Origin: Tragulus kanchil
Taxonomy: Eukaryota; Chordata; Mammalia; Artiodactyla; Tragulidae
Assembly: GCA_022376925.1 (NCBI GenBank)
Contig: JAIOJX010000025.1
Span: 96,375,608 to 96,439,607 of the forward strand
Length of the DNA stretch: 64,000 bases
Direction: 5' to 3'
The position numbers and the translations under genes were made by a program. Below, piece by piece: positions 35,203 to 48,000 of the stretch (positions are counted from its first letter, which is position 1; every line of letters starts with the position of its first letter). The notes beneath the pieces are model-generated. The model did no database searches. It saw only the letters and a program-made list of their open reading frames with translations, and was not told where the DNA came from.

Positions 35203-36223
35203 TCTCAGTCAGAACAGAACTGTCCAATAAAACTTTTGGCGATGATATAAACATTTGAACAGTCCTCTGCTGTTAAGTACAGTAGCTACTGGCCTCATTT
35301 GGCTTTTGAGCACTTGAAATATGGCCTACTATGACTGATTAAAATGTTAGTTAATTTAAATGGAAGTAGCCACATGTAGCTGTTTGCTGTCATCTTGGCA
35401 GTGTAGTGTTAAACTCTTGCAGTACTGCTAGTGTGAATTAGTGGCATCCACACTTACCTCCTGGGATTGGGAGATTGTTGGAAATATAGTGCCTTGGGCC
35501 TCACCTCAGATCTACTGAGCTAGAATCTACATTTTAACAATATCTCCAGGCATTTGATTGCACATTAAAGCTTGAGAAGCAGTGCTTAAAATGACTTGAG
35601 TCTCAGGAAAAGACGTGGTATTGATTGGGGTAAATTGGGTTATGTTGCAGTAACAAATAATCCCCTAATCCTAGTGCCTTAAATAAACAAGTTTTACTTC
35701 TCACTAATGCTTCATGTTTATTATGGACCAGCGGGGTCTCAGTTTTACATCATTCTTTCTCTAGGCCCAGGTTCATGGGCCAATACTCTCTGGATCATTT
35801 TTCATTGCTGTGATAGAAGGGAAAACAGAGTGCAGTGCATTCTGTAAACCTACTCACATTTCAATGGGCAAAGCAAATCGTGTGGCCCTATCTAAGTCTA
35901 AGCAGGGCAAGGGGCATTCCTGTGAATGATATGCTCAGAAGAGGGAGAAACAAATATTTGGTGGACAAATTTGATGAACAGCACTGTGACTGCCACACAC
36001 AATGAGCACAATTAGATCTTTTTTTGTTTTAACATCCAGTTTTAAGCATCACCATTTCTAGCCTGGACTTGCAATTTTTAAAAAATTATTCTCTCTGCTG
36101 TACTGCCTTTCTTTACATGTCTACCACATTACCCTCCTAAAGCATAGCTCTAAGTTTGTCATTTCTCCACTCAAAACTCTTCAATGACACTTCATTGTCT
36201 ACCAAGTTAAGTAAATTCCCTTT

Positions 36224-36365
36224 AGCATGATGTAGTGGAAAGAATGCTACTAATTTATCTGTGTGACCTTGGATACAGTTGCTTAAATTCTCTGAATCTC
36301 AGTTTTCTTATCATGTAACTAGGGGATAAAAATACTTCCAAGAGCTGCTATGAATCTTAAATAGT
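36224..36365 (+). repeat. MIR SINE remnant (complete version)
   Basis: The same element as at 35091, but continuing past the duplication boundary into gctgctatgaatcttaaata, as expected of an intact MIR. This shows that the second copy holds the true downstream sequence. Confidence 0.75.
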
Positions 36366-36394
36366 CATATTGAAATGACCTATTTCAAGTTTCT

Positions 36395-36515
36395 TTCTTT
36401 TAGTTGATCTGAATACCTTAAGTGTAGGGACTGTGCCTTTGACTTTACAACTATTGAATCTAGCGTGAGACTCTGCATGTAGAAGGTTATTAGTAAATGT
36501 TGTTCTATTAATCAC
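36395..36515 (+). repeat. L2 3' end remnant
   Basis: gatctgaataccttaagtgt, agggactgtgcctttgactt and a 'gtagaaggttattagtaaat' end match the L2 3' region. Confidence 0.6.
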
Positions 36516-37281
36516 ACATTCAGAGCTTGCCTCACAAGGTTGCCTTGTGTGTGTATCCAATGTTAACGTAAGCTGGACTACTTGCTGCTCCTCAAATGAA
36601 TAGCAACTTTCTCATCTCTGAGCCTTTGTGCATGTTATTCTGTTTCTGATACATATATACTTTTTCCTTCCTCTACCTTAGCCTTTCAGAAGTTTACGTA
36701 TCACTCAGGGTTTTCTAAAATGGGAACTTGGCAACTAATATTTTTCTAATTCTTCCACCTGAAAGCAGCATCTCCATTCTTTGAACATCTGTAATATTCA
36801 GAGTTTACATAAGAAGGCTATTATCTGGGACTTTTCTCTGAAAAAATGACAATCAGGGAGTTCTACTGGGAGGGTAAAGTTTTGAGAGCAGAGACAGGAA
36901 GGACACTCCAGACTGATTAGGCAGGGGATTACATACTTTTAGATGGTTCAGTGTGGGGATTATGGGGAAAGAAGGCCAGGAACAAGGCTAGAAAAACAGA
37001 AAGGTACTAGAGGAGACTGGCTTTATAGGCCATTGTAGGGAGTTTGAATTTTATCCTGAGTCATTGGAGATCGCTTTAAGCAAGGAAGAGGCATGATCAT
37101 ATCTGTGACTTGAAAGAACCAGTTTACTGAAGATGAGGGTTCTATATGAAAACAGATATTTAATAATTGATCTCCAGTTCTCTATGTAAGGTCAACTGGC
37201 ATTCTCTGTGTTTTTTGATCATGATATCCTTTCTTTTACTTGTGTAATTTGTTTATTCCTGCTACCTGCCTGTCCTACTAG
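36516..37281. other. Mostly unassigned DNA with an L2-like antisense segment
   Basis: At about 36870-37130, blocks such as ggctttataggccattgtag, gagtttgaattttatcctga and gaggcatgatcatatctgtg resemble a diverged antisense L2-type segment. The rest is unassigned. Confidence 0.4.
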
Positions 37282-37292
37282 CTATGTATCTC

Positions 37293-37494
37293 TGGGCTTC
37301 CATTGTGGCTCAGATGGTAAAGAATCTGCCTGCTATGTGGGAGGCCCTGGATTCGAGTTGGGATGATCCCTTGGATAAGGGAATGGCTGCCCACTTCAGC
37401 ATTATTACCTGGAGAATTTCATGGCCATAGGAGTCTGGCAGGTTATAGTCCATGGGGTCACAAAGAACTGGACACGACTGAGCGACTTTCATTC
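37293..37494 (+). mobile_element. Bov-tA-type SINE (copy at 38396-38597)
   Basis: A complete element: head gggcttccattgtggctcag, middle gataagggaatggctgccca, and tail catggggtcacaaagaactg plus acacgactgagcgactttc. Short flanking repeats (tatctctgg) suggest the TSD. Confidence 0.9.
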
Positions 37495-37980
37495 ACTCAC
37501 CTATCTCTGGAAGATATGTGCGTTTTCAGCCCTTATCTTAAGCTTTGTATCGAAGCATCATCTTATAGCTTCAATCTATCAGTTAGAAGTTACATTTCTT
37601 TAAAATAAGAAGTCCCTATTTCAATAGTGGCTTCAGTAAGATAGAAGCTTAATTCTTTCTCATGTAAAGGATGTCTGGGGGTGGATTTCATGGTTTTTGT
37701 CAGGGAGTAGGACTTGTATTTGCTGCTTCTGCCATCCGTGGCCAGTGGCTTATATTCTCAATTGAACCTGTTACAAAATGGCTGCTGGGGCTCCTACCAT
37801 CACATTCCTGCTTCTGGTAGCAGAAAGGAAGAAACAGGAAAGAACGGATGTTTTCTGGGAGTTTCAAATAATGTATTTTCTTATAATCATTTGTAAACAC
37901 TTAGTCTTAGGGCTACAACAGAGGTGAGAAATGTAGACTTTTATTCTAAGTGGAACTGTGCCCAGCTAAAATTTATTTTT

Positions 37981-38254
37981 TCTTCTTTTTAATTTTGGCC
38001 TCTTTTGTTGGTTTTCCATTTGTTTATTTTTCATCCGTCTTTATTCTTTGGCCTGTGTGGGCCTCCCATTGCAGTGGCCTCTCTGGTTGCAGAGCACCGG
38101 CTCTGGGCGCACGTGCTCCGGAGCTCTGGCTCATAGTTGAACACACCCGTCCAGACACTCTGCGGTATGTGGGATCTTCCTGGGCCAGGGATCCAACTGG
38201 TGCCCCTTGCACTTCAAGGAGGACTCTTTACCCACTGGACCACCAGGGAAGCCC
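37981..38254 (-). mobile_element. Unnamed CHR-derived SINE, copy 3 (duplicate at 39084-39357)
   Basis: An exact 14-bp TSD, taaaatttattttt, flanks it at 37967-37980 and 38255-38268. The minus strand carries the gggcttccctggtggtccag head and a tail reading ...gaggccaaaattaaaaag. The 106-codon plus-strand frame across it (37950-38270) is a SINE shadow. Confidence 0.88.
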
Positions 38255-39491
38255 TAAAATTTATTTTTAACTGAGAAGGAAGAAGAGACTTGAAGTAGAA
38301 ATCTGGCAGCCTATAATACAGTATGTAACTCCAGCCTTCATCATAATAGGTATATTTTTATTGGGAGACTTTATATTCCACTACCTATGTATCTCTGGGC
38401 TTCCATTGTGGCTCAGATGGTAAAGAATCTGCCTGCTATGTGGGAGGCCCTGGATTCGAGTTGGGATGATCCCTTGGATAAGGGAATGGCTGCCCACTTC
38501 AGCATTATTACCTGGAGAATTTCATGGCCATAGGAGTCTGGCAGGTTATAGTCCATGGGGTCACAAAGAACTGGACACGACTGAGCGACTTTCATTCACT
38601 CACCTATCTCTGGAAGATATGTGCGTTTTCAGCCCTTATCTTAAGCTTTGTATCGAAGCATCATCTTATAGCTTCAATCTATCAGTTAGAAGTTACATTT
38701 CTTTAAAATAAGAAGTCCCTATTTCAATAGTGGCTTCAGTAAGATAGAAGCTTAATTCTTTCTCATGTAAAGGATGTCTGGGGGTGGATTTCATGGTTTT
38801 TGTCAGGGAGTAGGACTTGTATTTGCTGCTTCTGCCATCCGTGGCCAGTGGCTTATATTCTCAATTGAACCTGTTACAAAATGGCTGCTGGGGCTCCTAC
38901 CATCACATTCCTGCTTCTGGTAGCAGAAAGGAAGAAACAGGAAAGAACGGATGTTTTCTGGGAGTTTCAAATAATGTATTTTCTTATAATCATTTGTAAA
39001 CACTTAGTCTTAGGGCTACAACAGAGGTGAGAAATGTAGACTTTTATTCTAAGTGGAACTGTGCCCAGCTAAAATTTATTTTTTCTTCTTTTTAATTTTG
39101 GCCTCTTTTGTTGGTTTTCCATTTGTTTATTTTTCATCCGTCTTTATTCTTTGGCCTGTGTGGGCCTCCCATTGCAGTGGCCTCTCTGGTTGCAGAGCAC
39201 CGGCTCTGGGCGCACGTGCTCCGGAGCTCTGGCTCATAGTTGAACACACCCGTCCAGACACTCTGCGGTATGTGGGATCTTCCTGGGCCAGGGATCCAAC
39301 TGGTGCCCCTTGCACTTCAAGGAGGACTCTTTACCCACTGGACCACCAGGGAAGCCCTAAAATTTATTTTTTTAACTGAGAAGGAAGAAGAGACTTGAAG
39401 TAGAAATCTGGCAGCCTATAATACAGTATGTAACTCCAGCCTTCATCATAATAGGTATATTTTTTATTGGGAGACTTTATATTCCACTACC

Positions 39492-40536
39492 ATATGCTTG
39501 CCAAGAATTCCATCCTACCAAGTCCTACTGGTGTCTCTTTGTCTTATTGCTTTTGAATGTCAGTTTCAGCTTATGTATTACTTACATGGTGTGATGCATG
39601 CACAGAGCTCATCTTGCATAAAAGAATTCTTCGTCAGAATCCTTATTCTTGGCCTTCAGTCCTCCACTGCAACAAGGGAGAAGACAACCAGGAAGTACCG
39701 TGCCAAGTGAATGCACAACACCCCAGATATATTGAGCAGATACGCCTCAGTCAGTACTCATTTAAATGAGAAAGACATGATTTTCTTTGCCCAAATTTAT
39801 TTGTTCCAAATGTACCCTGTTTAGGTGGTTTGTTGTCAGCTTTACATCTTTGTGGCCCTTTCCCATGCTTTCTCTGTGTTGCAGAAGTCAGAAACTACAT
39901 TTATCCATGTCTTCATATGGCTTCAGTTTAGAATTTGCTAATGAAAGAATTTATACAAAATTTGCGAACAGAAGAGTAGGAGAAACCAGTTCTCTGGAGG
40001 CCATTGTAAACCCACAGCAGCATCCTGGGGAGCCCTGCATACTTTGCTGCCTCAAGCTTAGCTCCAGCTGCTGACCATGCTTCCCTTGAGCTGCACTTAA
40101 TTGATTTCACTGGTGGCTTCCTATGTCTCTGTTTCCCTGGATCTTTCAAAGGGTGTATTATTCCTTAATTCCTATCTTAAATGCTTTATATTAATATAAT
40201 AGAGTGACTTCTCTTTTCCTGCATGAGCCCTGATTGATATATCCTCTCTCTTGAGTCATTTGGTTACAAATACTTTAAAGGCTCTTATCTTGACATACTC
40301 TGTATATTGCCCACAGGTGTATTAATTTACATTGTAGATGTCCTTTGAAACTACATATATACAATATGGATATTGAACTATATATCTCATGTAATTATAT
40401 AATTTATAGTATGTCTTATAATTGTATTTCTCTCACCCCCCACCTTGAAGGTTTGATTTACCAGAGTACTAGAGAGTACCTAATATCTGTCACTTTAATA
40501 ACATTATGACAAGAATTTCTTCCACTTTACTTTATA
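39492..40536. other. Unique DNA, partly duplicated
   Basis: No repeat was recognised. Open frames at 39498-39710 and 39557-39769 overlap in two phases without a domain. From 39825 onward the sequence belongs to duplication O. Confidence 0.4.
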
Positions 40537-41998
40537 AAAAGCCAGTAGGGGGGCTTCCCTGGTGGTCCAGTGGGTAAGGACACCACCTTGCAGTGCAAGG
40601 GGCGCCAGTTTGATCCCTGGCCTGGGAAGATCCCATGTGCCGCGGAGCAGCTGGACAGATGTGTCCAATTACCGAGCTGGAGCTCTGGAGCGCATGTGCC
40701 TAGAGCTGGTGCTCTGCAACAAGAGAGGCCACTGCGATGGGAGGCCCAAACGGGCCAAAGAACAAAGATGGATGAAAATGGATAAATGAAAGACCAATAG
40801 AAGTGGCCTGCCTGCCCCTCTCCCCCCCCCCCGCCCCCCCCCCCCCAAAAAAAGAAAAGCCATTAGGAGTCAGTAGTGAGCTGGAGATTAGCTGGGATAG
40901 CGAATTTTTTGCAAAGTGGTTTGTTGTCAGCTTTACATCTTTGTGGCCCTTTCCCATGCTTTCTCTGTGTTGCAGAAGTCAGAAACTACATTTATCCATG
41001 TCTTCATATGGCTTCAGTTTAGAATTTGCTAATGAAAGAATTTATACAAAATTTGCGAACAGAAGAGTAGGAGAAACCAGTTCTCTGGAGGCCATTGTAA
41101 ACCCACAGCAGCATCCTGGGGAGCCCTGCATACTTTGCTGCCTCAAGCTTAGCTCCAGCTGCTGACCATGCTTCCCTTGAGCTGCACTTAATTGATTTCA
41201 CTGGTGGCTTCCTATGTCTCTGTTTCCCTGGATCTTTCAAAGGGTGTATTATTCCTTAATTCCTATCTTAAATGCTTTATATTAATATAATAGAGTGACT
41301 TCTCTTTTCCTGCATGAGCCCTGATTGATATATCCTCTCTCTTGAGTCATTTGGTTACAAATACTTTAAAGGCTCTTATCTTGACATACTCTGTATATTG
41401 CCCACAGGTGTATTAATTTACATTGTAGATGTCCTTTGAAACTACATATATACAATATGGATATTGAACTATATATCTCATGTAATTATATAATTTATAG
41501 TATGTCTTATAATTGTATTTCTCTCACCCCCCACCTTGAAGGTTTGATTTACCAGAGTACTAGAGAGTACCTAATATCTGTCACTTTAATAACATTATGA
41601 CAAGAATTTCTTCCACTTTACTTTATAAAAAGCCAGTAGGGGGGCTTCCCTGGTGGTCCAGTGGGTAAGGACACCACCTTGCAGTGCAAGGGGCGCCAGT
41701 TTGATCCCTGGCCTGGGAAGATCCCATGTGCCGCGGAGCAGCTGGACAGATGTGTCCAATTACCGAGCTGGAGCTCTGGAGCGCATGTGCCTAGAGCTGG
41801 TGCTCTGCAACAAGAGAGGCCACTGCGATGGGAGGCCCAAACGGGCCAAAGAACAAAGATGGATGAAAATGGATAAATGAAAGACCAATAGAAGTGGCCT
41901 GCCTGCTCCCCTCCCTCCCCAACCCGCCCCCCACCCACCAAAAAAAAAGAAAAGCCATTAGGAGTCAGTAGTGAGCTGGAGATTAGCTGGGATAGCGA
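39825..41998. repeat. Tandem duplication O (39825-40903 / 40916-41998)
   Basis: The offset is 1091 bp with a 12-bp spacer. The copies differ sharply at 40820-40850, where copy 1 has long uninterrupted C runs and copy 2 (41905-41940) has an interrupted C-rich tract. This homopolymer damage lies 50-80 bp from the end of copy 1. Confidence 0.96.
40550..40854 (+). mobile_element. Unnamed CHR-derived SINE, copy 4, C-rich tail (duplicate at 41641-41949)
   Basis: The plus strand runs from gggcttccctggtggtccag (A-box-like) through a gtttgatccctgg B-box-like segment to gaccaatagaagtggcctgcc, then a C-rich tract and a short A run. An imperfect TSD flanks it (aaaagccagtagg at 40537-40549, aaaagccattagg at 40855-40867). 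The tail is C-rich where other copies are A-rich. Confidence 0.88.
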
Positions 41999-44376
41999 TG
42001 GAGTCAAAAAGTGAAGGGCATGCTGTAAGCCTGGTGGGACTCCATCCTGATTTCCCAGCCCTGCATTCCTATTTTAGCTGTAGAGCTCAGCTTCCACCAG
42101 TTCATTATAAGTGATCCACCCAAGATTTTATTTAACAGAAAGTATTCACTGCTTAAAAAAGAAAGTTGAAAACTGCTACTTAAAACTCTTAGATTTGAGA
42201 TGTGTATTTTAAGTCTCAAGCCCTTCACTTATTATCCCTGTGACCTTTGGCAAGTCATGAGAACTCTCTTAGTTCACTTCTTCAGTGTTACAATAATACC
42301 ATTGCCAAAGAGATGGGCATAGGTGTGAGGAGCTAGTACGAGTCAAGGGTCATGCCCTCAAATGCCAGCAGGTCTAGGCCAGGGATATAAATAAATGAAA
42401 TAGACCAGCATGGATAGGAAAGCATATGTCCCAGTGAAAATGGGGCATTCTCAACTTACTGTTTGGGAATGTGTGATGAAATCTTTCCATTTTTGAAGAA
42501 AATCTTGAAATATGGATTTTTGGAGAGCAATCCCAGGATCTTAAAATGTTAAATACTAATTTAACTTTTAAAAGACCAAAGTACATTTGCTTGTTTGTGG
42601 CTTCTTTGTATGATTGTTAAGTTACACAAATGTGAAATATTATTATTTTTAGTGGGCCTTGGAAGCTGTTGTTATTTAGCTTCTCCTGTGAGCCTGTCTA
42701 TCCCCTTGCTCTGACTACAAACCCAGTCTGACTGATAGTGATTTCCCATCTACGGGGTGTATATTTCACTGAGGTGGGGCTAATCAGCTTCTTTCTAGAG
42801 ATCAGTCTGTGGACTCCATGGGAATTAGACTAACCTACCTCATTTGTGTTACTCAACTGGTCTGATGTAGGCCTAGAGATGCTAATGACCATACTCCTTA
42901 GTGACTTGGTAGAAATTCAGCTGTGTGAGAAAATGAAACCAAAAGCAGAAATGAAAGACACTAAGTCTTGGGAGAGCTAATTTTTACAGCTCTTATTTAA
43001 TTCTGAGAATTACAAAAAAATATTAATATTCATTCTAGCTATGAAGGCCAGCAAATTGCCTTTTGGCTTGCTTATACTAATTTGAAGTGGGCTTTTCTCA
43101 ATAATATCTAATCAAAGACTACATACTACTGTTAGTGACAGTATTATTAGAGGTTAAATTTCAATCTCCATCATTACTTTAAAAACAAGAAAAAAGTAAT
43201 TTCTGGATTTTCAAAGACTATCCTTGAACTAAAATTAGTTTTGAGATGTGTATTTTAAGTCTCAAGCCCTTCACTTATTATCCCTGTGACCTTTGGCAAG
43301 TCATGAGAACTCTCTTAGTTCACTTCTTCAGTGTTACAATAATACCATTGCCAAAGAGATGGGCATAGGTGTGAGGAGCTAGTACGAGTCAAGGGTCATG
43401 CCCTCAAATGCCAGCAGGTCTAGGCCAGGGATATAAATAAATGAAATAGACCAGCATGGATAGGAAAGCATATGTCCCAGTGAAAATGGGGCATTCTCAA
43501 CTTACTGTTTGGGAATGTGTGATGAAATCTTTCCATTTTGAAGAAAATCTTGAAATATGGATTTTTGGAGAGCAATCCCAGGATCTTAAAATGTTAAATA
43601 CTAATTTAACTTTTAAAAGACCAAAGTACATTTGCTTGTTTGTGGCTTCTTTGTATGATTGTTAAGTTACACAAATGTGAAATATTATTATTTTTAGTGG
43701 GCCTTGGAAGCTGTTGTTATTTAGCTTCTCCTGTGAGCCTGTCTATCCCCTTGCTCTGACTACAAACCCAGTCTGACTGATAGTGATTTCCCATCTACGG
43801 GGTGTATATTTCACTGAGGTGGGGCTAATCAGCTTCTTTCTAGAGATCAGTCTGTGGACTCCATGGGAATTAGACTAACCTACCTCATTTGTGTTACTCA
43901 ACTGGTCTGATGTAGGCCTAGAGATGCTAATGACCATACTCCTTAGTGACTTGGTAGAAATTCAGCTGTGTGAGAAAATGAAACCAAAAGCAGAAATGAA
44001 AGACACTAAGTCTTGGGAGAGCTAATTTTTACAGCTCTTATTTAATTCTGAGAATTACAAAAAAATATTAATATTCATTCTAGCTATGAAGGCCAGCAAA
44101 TTGCCTTTTGGCTTGCTTATACTAATTTGAAGTGGGCTTTTCTCAATAATATCTAATCAAAGACTACATACTACTGTTAGTGACAGTATTATTAGAGGTT
44201 AAATTTCAATCTCCATCATTACTTTAAAAACAAGAAAAAAGTAATTTCTGGATTTTCAAAGACTATCCTTGAACTAAAATTAGTTTTGAAGAGTTTAAGC
44301 ATTGTAGTAAGAGACTTGGTATTTGGTATAGCGCAAAGGATAAAAGCACAAAATGAGACTTTCTATTCTCATAGGC
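41999..44376. other. Mostly unique DNA
   Basis: Apart from a probable MIR core at 42215-42310 (ccctgtgacctttggcaagt, copy at 43261-43356), I recognise no repeat. The stretch 42640-43230 is repeat-free and moderately AT-rich. It is duplicated as unit P. Confidence 0.4.
42194..44285. repeat. Tandem duplication P (42194-43239 / 43240-44285)
   Basis: The offset is 1046 bp, 1045 after one T is lost (ccatttttgaag versus ccattttgaag). There is no spacer. This is the smallest offset in the set. Confidence 0.97.
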
Positions 44377-44426
44377 TGGATGTGGATGGTGCAGTAGATT
44401 TTGTGTGGATGTGGATGGTGCAGTAG
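44377..44426 (+). repeat. Short tandem duplication, 28-bp period
   Basis: The string tggatgtggatggtgcag plus taga occurs at 44377 and again at 44405. Unlike the 1.1-kb units it is small and local and may be genuine. Confidence 0.85.
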
Positions 44427-45769
44427 ACTTTTCTTCTCTCACAGTGGAAACCAAGAGTACAAATCGAGAAGAAAAGATTCAGTAGGCACTGACATTATCT
44501 GTCTGAGATAAGTACCGGTTTGATGAGAAAATGAAAAATAATGCCTCAGAGCACTTTGCTAGATACGTGTGATGTGTATAACTAAATAGGTGTGTTTGTC
44601 TTTTGCTAAATATAACTTAATGGCACTTAGAGCAGAGCTATGCAGGGGAGAATTAGAAGACAGAATAATATGTAGGATTCATACATGAAATAATATAAAG
44701 GCAAAACATAATCAAGAATTGAAATGCCTCTCACTTAGTATAACAGGAGTTTATAAAGCCTGGAAGGTTTAAGGAGTGATATTGGTAGGAAAAATTATAC
44801 ATTTACTTTATGACACTTTATAAAGATGTAGTGATTTCAGAATGTATACGGTTAGTTTTATTTTAAATACTGTCAAAATGAGCAGAGATTTTGTAGAGGA
44901 AAACTTCCCCGGAGATAGGCAAGCATCCTGCTGGGAACACAGTTACACAAATGTTCCTCAGAGCTGGCAGGAAGCCCAGCAGTGTGCTTCTAAGCAGTGT
45001 TTAAGGTGCCTCAAGCTCCTTCATTCAAGCCCATGTTTTCTTGAAATGAGGCTTTACAGAGGAGGAAATCTTAGCTGTCAAAACAGAGTTGAAACAGTGA
45101 ATTTTGTGGGCACTTGGGTTAAAAAAAACCTCATGATACTGCTCCCTAATTGGGATTGTTTTTGTGAATTTAGTCACATTAATCCATGTCTCAGTTAATT
45201 ATGCAATAACATTTACATGCCTGGAGGCAAGTTTACAATTTTTGCTCAGATTTTTTTTCTGAGAATACGTTGTTACACTTTGAAAAACAGTGCCAAGATA
45301 CTAACTATAAATTGAATTTTGAATTCAGTTCAGGGTTAGAATTCCTGATCTGGCTCTACTGCATGCTAGAATATGAGGGAGTGGTCCCTGCCTTTCTTAT
45401 CCAGGATGCAAGACTGAATGTTTCATTAAAGTTTCACATTTTATCTGATGACTTCACTTCTGAAAAAGTTCCTTTACTCTTATCTGTAAGTAAGATAAAG
45501 ATCTAAACATTTCAACCTAGCATTTAATATTCAGGCTTCACCATTTGCGACTATGCTTCATACTAGGCCAGAGTGACCCTCTCAATGCTGAAAATAAGTT
45601 GTTGTTGGAGGTGAGAAGTATGACCAAAAAGGCCAAGAGTGATCTTTACTTTACTGATCTACAGCGTAGCCAGTTGGAGAGTTAAGATGTGTTTCAGTTT
45701 CCAAATCTTTCCTTCAGAGTCCTGAGATTACAGAAACATACTGATCACATAGAGTTAGGTATTCTGTTT
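44427..45769. other. Unique DNA, candidate conserved non-coding segment
   Basis: There is no repeat over more than 1 kb. Around 45150-45290 the sequence is rich in homeodomain- and POU-like words (cagttaattatgcaataaca, tttacatgcctgg). Frames of 118 and 78 codons (44842-45198, 45270-45506) have no recognised domain and no clear coding bias. Confidence 0.4.
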
Positions 45770-47026
45770 GTTCAGTCACCCAGTCATATTTAACTCTTTG
45801 CGACCCCATGGACGGCAGCATGCCGGTCTTCCCTGTCCTCACCATCTCCTGGAGTTTGCCCAAGTTCATATCCATTGCATCAGTGATAGCATTCAGCCAT
45901 CTCATTTGGGCGTTTTTTAAAAATTATACCTTTATGACATTTTAAAGATGTAGTGATTTCAGAATGTATAGTTAGTTTTATTTTAAATACTGTCAAAATG
46001 AGCAGAGATTTTGTAGAGGAAAACTTCCCCGGAGATAGGCAAGCATCCTGCTGGGAACACAGTTACACAAATGTTCCTCAGAGCTGGCAGGAAGCCCAGC
46101 AGTGTGCTTCTAAGCAGTGTTTAAGGTGCCTCAAGCTCCTTCATTCAAGCCCATGTTTTCTTGAAATGAGGCTTTACAGAGGAGGAAATCTTAGCTGTCA
46201 AAACAGAGTTGAAACAGTGAATTTTGTGGGCACTTGGGTTAAAAAAAACCTCATGATACTGCTCCCTAATTGGGATTGTTTTTGTGAATTTAGTCACATT
46301 AATCCATGTCTCAGTTAATTATGCAATAACATTTACATGCCTGGAGGCAAGTTTACAATTTTTGCTCAGATTTTTTTTCTGAGAATACGTTGTTACACTT
46401 TGAAAAACAGTGCCAAGATACTAACTATAAATTGAATTTTGAATTCAGTTCAGGGTTAGAATTCCTGATCTGGCTCTACTGCATGCTAGAATATGAGGGA
46501 GTGGTCCCTGCCTTTCTTATCCAGGATGCAAGACTGAATGTTTCATTAAAGTTTCACATTTTATCTGATGACTTCACTTCTGAAAAAGTTCCTTTACTCT
46601 TATCTGTAAGTAAGATAAAGATCTAAACATTTCAACCTAGCATTTAATATTCAGGCTTCACCATTTGCGACTATGCTTCATACTAGGCCAGAGTGACCCT
46701 CTCAATGCTGAAAATAAGTTGTTGTTGGAGGTGAGAAGTATGACCAAAAAGGCCAAGAGTGATCTTTACTTTACTGATCTACAGCGTAGCCAGTTGGAGA
46801 GTTAAGATGTGTTTCAGTTTCCAAATCTTTCCTTCAGAGTCCTGAGATTACAGAAACATACTGATCACATAGAGTTAGGTATTCTGTTTGTTCAGTCACC
46901 CAGTCATATTTAACTCTTTGCGACCCCATGGACGGCAGCATGCCGGTCTTCCCTGTCCCTCACCATCTCCTGGAGTTTGCCCAAGTTCATATCCATTGCA
47001 TCAGTGATAGCATTCAGCCATCTCAT
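44791..47026. repeat. Tandem duplication Q (44791-45906 / 45919-47026)
   Basis: The offset is about 1120 bp with a 12-bp spacer. Copy 2 begins with small internal losses relative to copy 1 (attatacatttactttatg versus attatacctttatg, and gtatacggttag versus gtatagttag), all within 60 bp of its left tip. Confidence 0.96.
45770..45906 (-). mobile_element. BovB 3' end, truncated by the join of duplication Q
   Basis: The sequence ttgttcagtcacccagtcat followed by ctctttgcgaccccatgg is the antisense BovB 3' end. It stops at the artificial join; the full version starts at 46890. Confidence 0.8.
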
Positions 47027-48000
47027 CCTCTGTCTCCCTCTTTTCGTTCTTCCTTCAGTCTTTCCCAGCATCAGAGTCTTTTCCAAAGAGTTGGCTATTC
47101 ACATCAGGTGACCAAAGTATTGGGACTTCAGTCTCAGCATCAGTCCTTCTAATGAATATTCAGAGTTTATTTCCTTTAAGATTGTCTGGTTTGATCTCCT
47201 TGCTGTCCAAGGGACTCTCAAGAGTCTTTTCAGTACCACAGTTTGAAAGCATCAATTCTTCATTGCTGTGCCTTCTTAACAGGTCCAGCTCTCACAATCG
47301 TACATGACTACTGGAGAGACCATAGCCTTGACTCAACAGACCTTTGTCGGCAAAATGATGTCTTTGCATTTTAACACACTGTCTTAAGTTTTTCATAGCT
47401 TTCCTGCCAAGAAGCAGTCATCTTCTAATTTCGTGACTACAGTCACCATCCAGAGTGATTTTGGAGCCCAAGAAGAGGAAATCTGTCACTGTTTCCAACT
47501 TTTCCCCTTCTATTTGCCATGAAGAGATGAGGTCGGATTCCATGATCTTAGTTTTTTAAATATTAAGCCAGCTCTTTCACTCTCCTACACCCTCATCAAG
47601 AGGTTCTGTAGTTCCTCTTTGCTTTCTACCTTTAGAGTGGTATCATCCTCATATCTGAGATTGTTGAAGTGTTCACTTGTAACTCATCCAGCCTGGCATT
47701 TCCCATGATGTGTTCAACATTTAAGTTAAATAAACAGGGTGACAGTAAACAGCCTTGTCATACTCTTTCCTCAATCCTGAACCAGTCACTTGTTCTTTAC
47801 ATTTTACTGTTGCTTCTTGACCCAAATATAGGTTTCTCACAAGACAGGTAAGATGATCTGGTGTTCCCATCTCTTTAAGGCTTTTCACAGGTTATTATCA
47901 TTCACAGAGTCAAAGGCTTTAGCATAGTCGATGAGACAAAGGTAGATGTTTTTCTGGATTTCCTTGCTTTCTCTGTGATCCAGTGAATGTTGACAATTTG
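46890..48000 (-). mobile_element. BovB LINE 3' half, antisense
   Basis: A long colinear antisense match to BovB: gcatcagtgatagcattcag, gtctttcccagcatcagagt, catgactactggagagacc, the 'cctcatatctgagattgttg' block, then ggtttctcacaagacagg and gtcaaaggctttagcatagt. It ends near 48000 at gatccagtgaatgttgac. Frames are short and broken, so it is a dead fragment. Confidence 0.9.

Larger units (their letters stand above)
34078..36335. repeat. Tandem duplication M (34078-35202 / 35211-36335)
   Basis: The offset is 1133 bp with an 8-bp spacer. Breakpoints lie in an hAT remnant on the left and a MIR on the right, so neither coincides with an element boundary. Confidence 0.97.
37282..39491. repeat. Tandem duplication N (37282-38384 / 38385-39491)
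   Basis: The offset is 1103 bp with no spacer; the join shares ctac/ctatg. T-run differences occur near the right end (atttttatt versus attttttatt). Each copy contains a complete Bov-tA and a complete unnamed SINE. Confidence 0.97.

Noticed and set aside
40803..40850. C-rich tract as a G-quadruplex-forming regulatory site.
   Set aside because: The tract is the tail of a SINE, and its long pure C runs differ from the duplicate at 41905-41940. The run lengths in copy 1 are therefore probably base-calling errors.
44842..45198. A 118-codon open frame in repeat-free DNA (again at 45953-46318 with an altered start).
   Set aside because: There is no recognisable domain, signal peptide or coding bias. 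A 2-base difference between the copies changes the N-terminus, and the surrounding DNA looks non-coding. Best read as a chance frame.
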